Below the pieces are notes generated by a model. That model saw nothing but the letters and a program-made list of their open reading frames with translations. It had not been told where the DNA came from and searched no databases. A stretch of DNA of 30,147 bases, taken from positions 1-30,147 of IMG/VR virus record IMGVR_UViG_3300030333_003802. One strand, written 5' to 3'. The position numbers and the translations under genes were made by a program. Positions 27,968-30,147 of the stretch are shown piece after piece. Position 1 is the stretch's first letter. The number at the start of each line of letters is the position of its first letter. Source of the stretch: a virus.

Positions 27968-28098
27968 TAATATTCCCTTCTCACAATACGCTTTAAAAGG
28001 AAGCGGGCAGGTAGACAATCCTGTTTACCCTTTAATAAACGTACGCAAATACAATTCGGTTGGCGCAGAATTGAAATATAACAGAGAAGGGAATATTA
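27968..28098 (+). ncRNA. 131-nt multibranch RNA element of unknown class
   Basis: A perfect 15-bp closing stem, TAATATTCCCTTCTC (27968-27982) with GAGAAGGGAATATTA (28084-28098), encloses three hairpins: CGCTT/AAGCG (27989-28005), GGTAGAC/GTTTACC with a G-T pair (28010-28029) and CAATTC/GAATTG (28052-28073). Single-stranded joints are AAT-rich. The element lies 15 bases before ATG 28114. Its closing strands can equally be read as terminal inverted repeats, but an RNA with three nested hairpins is the simpler reading. Not matched to a known class. Confidence 0.65.
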
Positions 28099-28113
28099 TC
28101 TATAGGGAGAATT

Positions 28114-28332
28114 ATGGAAGTTTCTAAATGGAATAAAATTATGGACACGTTTCAAGACTTACTTGGATGGGATAAAGGTATCACTGAAGTTATTGTGACT
28201 AAAAGATTATCTAAAATAGGTAGAAAGAGTATTATAGACTTAACAGATAGGGAAGAAAAATATCTTGTCCATATATTAAGAAAAAGATATAGGGAGTGTT
28301 TAGATGAGGTTGAGAGAAAAGATTCTAATTGA
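28114..28332 (+). CDS. Hypothetical protein, 72 residues
   Basis: GGGAG lies six bases before ATG 28114. All-alpha, basic-to-mixed sequence: SKWNKIMDTFQDLLGWDKGI, VIVTKRLSKIGRKSI, then an Arg/Lys-Glu helix ending RECLDEVERKDSN. Overlaps the next gene by 29 bases. No family recognised. Confidence 0.65.
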   Translation: MEVSKWNKIMDTFQDLLGWDKGITEVIVTKRLSKIGRKSIIDLTDREEKYLVHILRKRYRECLDEVERKDSN

Positions 28333-28513
28333 CTTAAAGAGCAATAAAAATATATCTTCTAGTGAGTTGTGTCTAAAATACTTTATGTTTCCTTACTTTA
28401 TTAATAAAGAAATAAAGAAATTATATAGAGAAGGCAATAACATAACAGAAGTTAGGACACTTGGGAGGTATTATAAGCTCATTAGGGACAAAAATGGTAA
28501 ATATTACTGGTAA
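28304..28513 (+). CDS. Small HTH-like protein
   Basis: A 69-residue product from ATG 28304 (GGGAG upstream). The first 45 residues (LREKILIDLKSNKNISSSEL ... INKEIKKLYREGN) fit a winged helix-turn-helix, followed by an 'RTLGRYYKLIR' wing. It is a putative DNA-binding regulator or recombination accessory; fold assignment by eye only. Confidence 0.6.
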   Translation: MRLREKILIDLKSNKNISSSELCLKYFMFPYFINKEIKKLYREGNNITEVRTLGRYYKLIRDKNGKYYW

Positions 28514-28517
28514 TTGA

Positions 28518-28603
28518 CGAGGTTGCCCTTGTATGGACGAAGCACATATTAGTCGATAGTTATATCGAAAAACCAATTATAATCGCGTATAGGGGCATTC
28601 TCG
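28518..28603 (+). ncRNA. Long-stem RNA element with internal hairpin
   Basis: CGAGGTTGCCCTTGTATG (28518-28535) pairs with CGTATAGGGGCATTCTCG (28586-28603) at 17 of 18 positions (four G-T pairs, one T-T mismatch). Inside, TCGATA-GTTA-TATCGA (28553-28568) forms a second hairpin. It lies five bases after the HTH gene stop and 22 bases before ATG 28625. It has no U-run. Confidence 0.65.
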
Positions 28604-28624
28604 AAAGAAAAATTTGGGAGAAGT

Positions 28625-29035
28625 ATGAAAAAAAATGAATTATTGATGTTAAAACAGTTAAATAAGCATTTTCCTCAAGATAAGCCTATTTTGTGTGGAA
28701 ATGAGTATCATAGATTTGATGCATATAATAATAATTATATAATTGAATTAAAATATAGGCATAAAATTTATGACGAATTTATTATTGAGTTTGATAAATA
28801 TGCTTATAATAAACTTTATGCGGAAATGTATGGAAAAAAATTTCTATATGCAGTAGGAGTAGAAGATGATATATTTATATTTAATATAAGCAATTTAGAT
28901 TCGTCTGGGTATAATTATAGGTGGGAAATGAGACCAATGCCTAAACAGACAGAATTTGACAAAAACTATGAAATAGATAAATTAGTAGGATATTTAGAAA
29001 GGTGGGCAGGCAAAGGAGTTAATGATGGCAAATAA
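28625..29035 (+). CDS. PD-(D/E)XK nuclease-like protein
   Basis: A 136-residue product from ATG 28625 (GGGAG upstream). 'HRFDAYNNNYIIELKYR' (residues 29-45) is a compact D-(X)n-E-x-K active site (Asp32, Glu41, Lys43), and a following 'EFIIEFDKYAYNKL' helix suits the fold. It may resolve or trim recombination intermediates. Overlaps the next gene by 11 bases. Confidence 0.7.
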   Translation: MKKNELLMLKQLNKHFPQDKPILCGNEYHRFDAYNNNYIIELKYRHKIYDEFIIEFDKYAYNKLYAEMYGKKFLYAVGVEDDIFIFNISNLDSSGYNYRWEMRPMPKQTEFDKNYEIDKLVGYLERWAGKGVNDGK

Positions 29036-29402
29036 GTCAAAAGCAAAAGGAAATAGATTTGAAAAGGAGTGTTGTTCTGTAGCTGAAGAATATGGGTTTG
29101 CTGCAAAAAGAGCCTGGGGAAGCGACGGAAGAAGTATAGGTAAGTCTCCAGAGGTTGATATAGTTATAGAGTATAGCGACGTTGATGGATTGTTTGACAA
29201 TTCTATAGAATTAGATATACAATGCAAAGTTAGAAAGAGCATAGCTGAATATATTATACCACCAGACGATTGCGACTTTACTTTGATTAAACAAGATAGA
29301 GGTGAAATCTATGCTTGTATTAAATATGAAGAATTATTAAAATTAATTTTAGAAACATTTAACAAGGAGGGAAATATTGGAAATACCGAAGATGTCCTAT
29401 AA
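29025..29402 (+). CDS. Holliday-junction-resolvase-like nuclease
   Basis: A 125-residue product. ATG 29025 is preferred to the ATG three bases earlier because AGGAG then lies six bases away. 'KAKGNRFEKECCSVAEEYGF' , 'AKRAWGSDG', 'SPEVDIVIE' and 'LDIQCKVR' give the G-x-FE / R..GS / VD / QCK series of Hjc-type resolvases (Glu14, Asp46, Gln67/Lys69 region). It would cut four-way junctions or branched DNA before packaging. Confidence 0.75.
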   Translation: MANKSKAKGNRFEKECCSVAEEYGFAAKRAWGSDGRSIGKSPEVDIVIEYSDVDGLFDNSIELDIQCKVRKSIAEYIIPPDDCDFTLIKQDRGEIYACIKYEELLKLILETFNKEGNIGNTEDVL

Positions 29403-29778
29403 AGGATTAGACAGAGAAGAGATGAATTATGTGGACCCAGAAATATTTGAAAGGGATAAAGCAGAGTTTTTAAGTAAATATTATTATTTGAAACAAATAG
29501 ACCCTGAAGGGTACGAAGAATGGTTTGACCAAAAAGCAATTGATAAGTTTGTCCACGGATTAAAAGACCCTCATTATCAAGGACAGTTAAATGGAATTAA
29601 ATATAATGAAAAAACTTCCACGACAAGAGTTCCTACAAGATGTGAGAAATGTGGAAGAGCTTGGGCATATGAATATATGACTAAGTCTTTTGAATATAAC
29701 TTTTTAGACCCAGAAGTCTATACAAAAAATATACCTATGGAAAAAGGAGATTGTCACGAATGTAAGGAGGATAAATAA
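29377..29778 (+). CDS. Zinc-ribbon protein with TTG start
   Basis: A 133-residue product. The start is TTG 29377: AAGGAGG lies exactly six bases before it, whereas the first in-frame ATG (29392) is 21 bases away from the site. C-terminal CEKCGRAW ... GDCHECKED gives four zinc ligands. The N-terminal 80 residues are acidic and aromatic (YVDPEIFERDKAEFL). It overlaps the resolvase gene by 26 bases and the helicase start as TAATG. Possible helicase or replication accessory by neighbourhood. Confidence 0.75.
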   Translation: MEIPKMSYKGLDREEMNYVDPEIFERDKAEFLSKYYYLKQIDPEGYEEWFDQKAIDKFVHGLKDPHYQGQLNGIKYNEKTSTTRVPTRCEKCGRAWAYEYMTKSFEYNFLDPEVYTKNIPMEKGDCHECKEDK

Positions 29779-30147
29779 TGGTAGAACATACAGCATTAGC
29801 AATACATAGCTCTGAAAGCGAACAAGCTGTTTTAGGAGCAGTATTATTAGATGAGAGTTGTTATGACTTGGTTAAAGATTTTATACCCGAAACTGAAGTA
29901 TTCTATGATTTAAAGAATCAAAAGATTTGGGAAACAGTTGTAGATTTAAAAGCTGAAAATATACCAATAGATATTGTAAACGTTTCATCTAAGATAAATG
30001 GAATGACATATTATATGACTGGACTTGTAGATAAAGTTCCTACTACTGCTAACGTTGTATCTTATGCTAGGCAGTTAAATCAAGATTGGTTAAGACGAAA
30101 ATTAGTAAAGCAGTCTCAAGTTATAGCAAAAGAAGCTATTGATAACT
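29778..30147 (+). CDS. dnaB: Replicative DNA helicase, N-terminal part
   Basis: An open frame from ATG 29778 runs off the right edge (123 codons). 'SSESEQAVLGAVLLDESCYD' followed by 'VFYDLKNQKIWETVVDLKAEN' and 'YARQLNQDWLRRKLVKQSQ' is the DnaB N-terminal domain that mediates hexamer assembly and primase contact. The ATPase domain lies outside the window, so it is partial here. A DnaB-type replication start fits the recombination and replication genes before it. Confidence 0.9.
   Translation, partial: MVEHTALAIHSSESEQAVLGAVLLDESCYDLVKDFIPETEVFYDLKNQKIWETVVDLKAENIPIDIVNVSSKINGMTYYMTGLVDKVPTTANVVSYARQLNQDWLRRKLVKQSQVIAKEAIDN

Noticed and set aside
27968-28098. MITE or transposon remnant with 15-bp terminal inverted repeats
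   Set aside because: No target-site duplication flanks the ends (TT/TC differ), only one copy is seen, and the internal hairpins better support a folded RNA.

Overview
The window looks like about 30 kb of a low-GC, short-tailed (podovirus-like) double-stranded DNA phage. The AT-rich sequence, consensus bacterial -35/-10 promoters, and a fibre built from 'ELNILDGVT' repeats resemble phages of AT-rich marine bacteria such as SAR11. That host assignment is inference from style, not a match. No integrase, tRNA, lysis enzyme, DNA polymerase or tape-measure gene is visible. Both ends cut through genes: a tail fibre on the left and a DnaB-type helicase on the right.

Layout. (1) 17287 to 1, leftward: one tightly packed late operon. 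In transcription order it holds a small acidic/basic protein, an HExxH metallopeptidase-like protein, a DUF1599/Nmad1-type protein, a DEDD exonuclease with an HTH, TerS, a zinc-binding protein, a gamma-glutamylcyclotransferase-like protein, TerL, portal, scaffold, major capsid protein, a decoration-like protein, a two-helix membrane protein, several tiny basic or zinc proteins, tail components and the fibre. Many junctions are TAATG overlaps. (2) 17288-17838: divergent control region with promoters facing both ways, a 12-bp palindrome and direct repeats. (3) 17839-20780, rightward: small genes separated by terminators, a dispersed GCTAGATTA-type repeat family, and an embedded leftward two-gene unit (19812-19215). 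(4) 20781-23770: a strongly structured leader, a class II glutamine amidotransferase and a zinc-ribbon amidoligase, then a 13-bp hairpin. (5) 23771-25408: nine overlapping small ORFs of unknown function. (6) 25460-30147: replication and recombination genes: RHH protein, Cas4/RecB-like Fe-S exonuclease, Rad52-like annealing protein, SSB-like protein, two further PD-(D/E)XK/resolvase-like nucleases and DnaB. Three structured non-coding elements lie between these genes (27899-28603).

Most notable: the amidotransferase and amidoligase pair has its own structured leader and 3' hairpin, and a cyclotransferase-like gene sits in the same genome. Together they suggest an amide-bond-forming modification system of unknown substrate. 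The second main point is the cluster of unassigned structured RNAs in the recombination region. Others are the repeat family around 18.5-20.1 kb and two start codons placed so close to a -10 box that the mRNAs may be leaderless.
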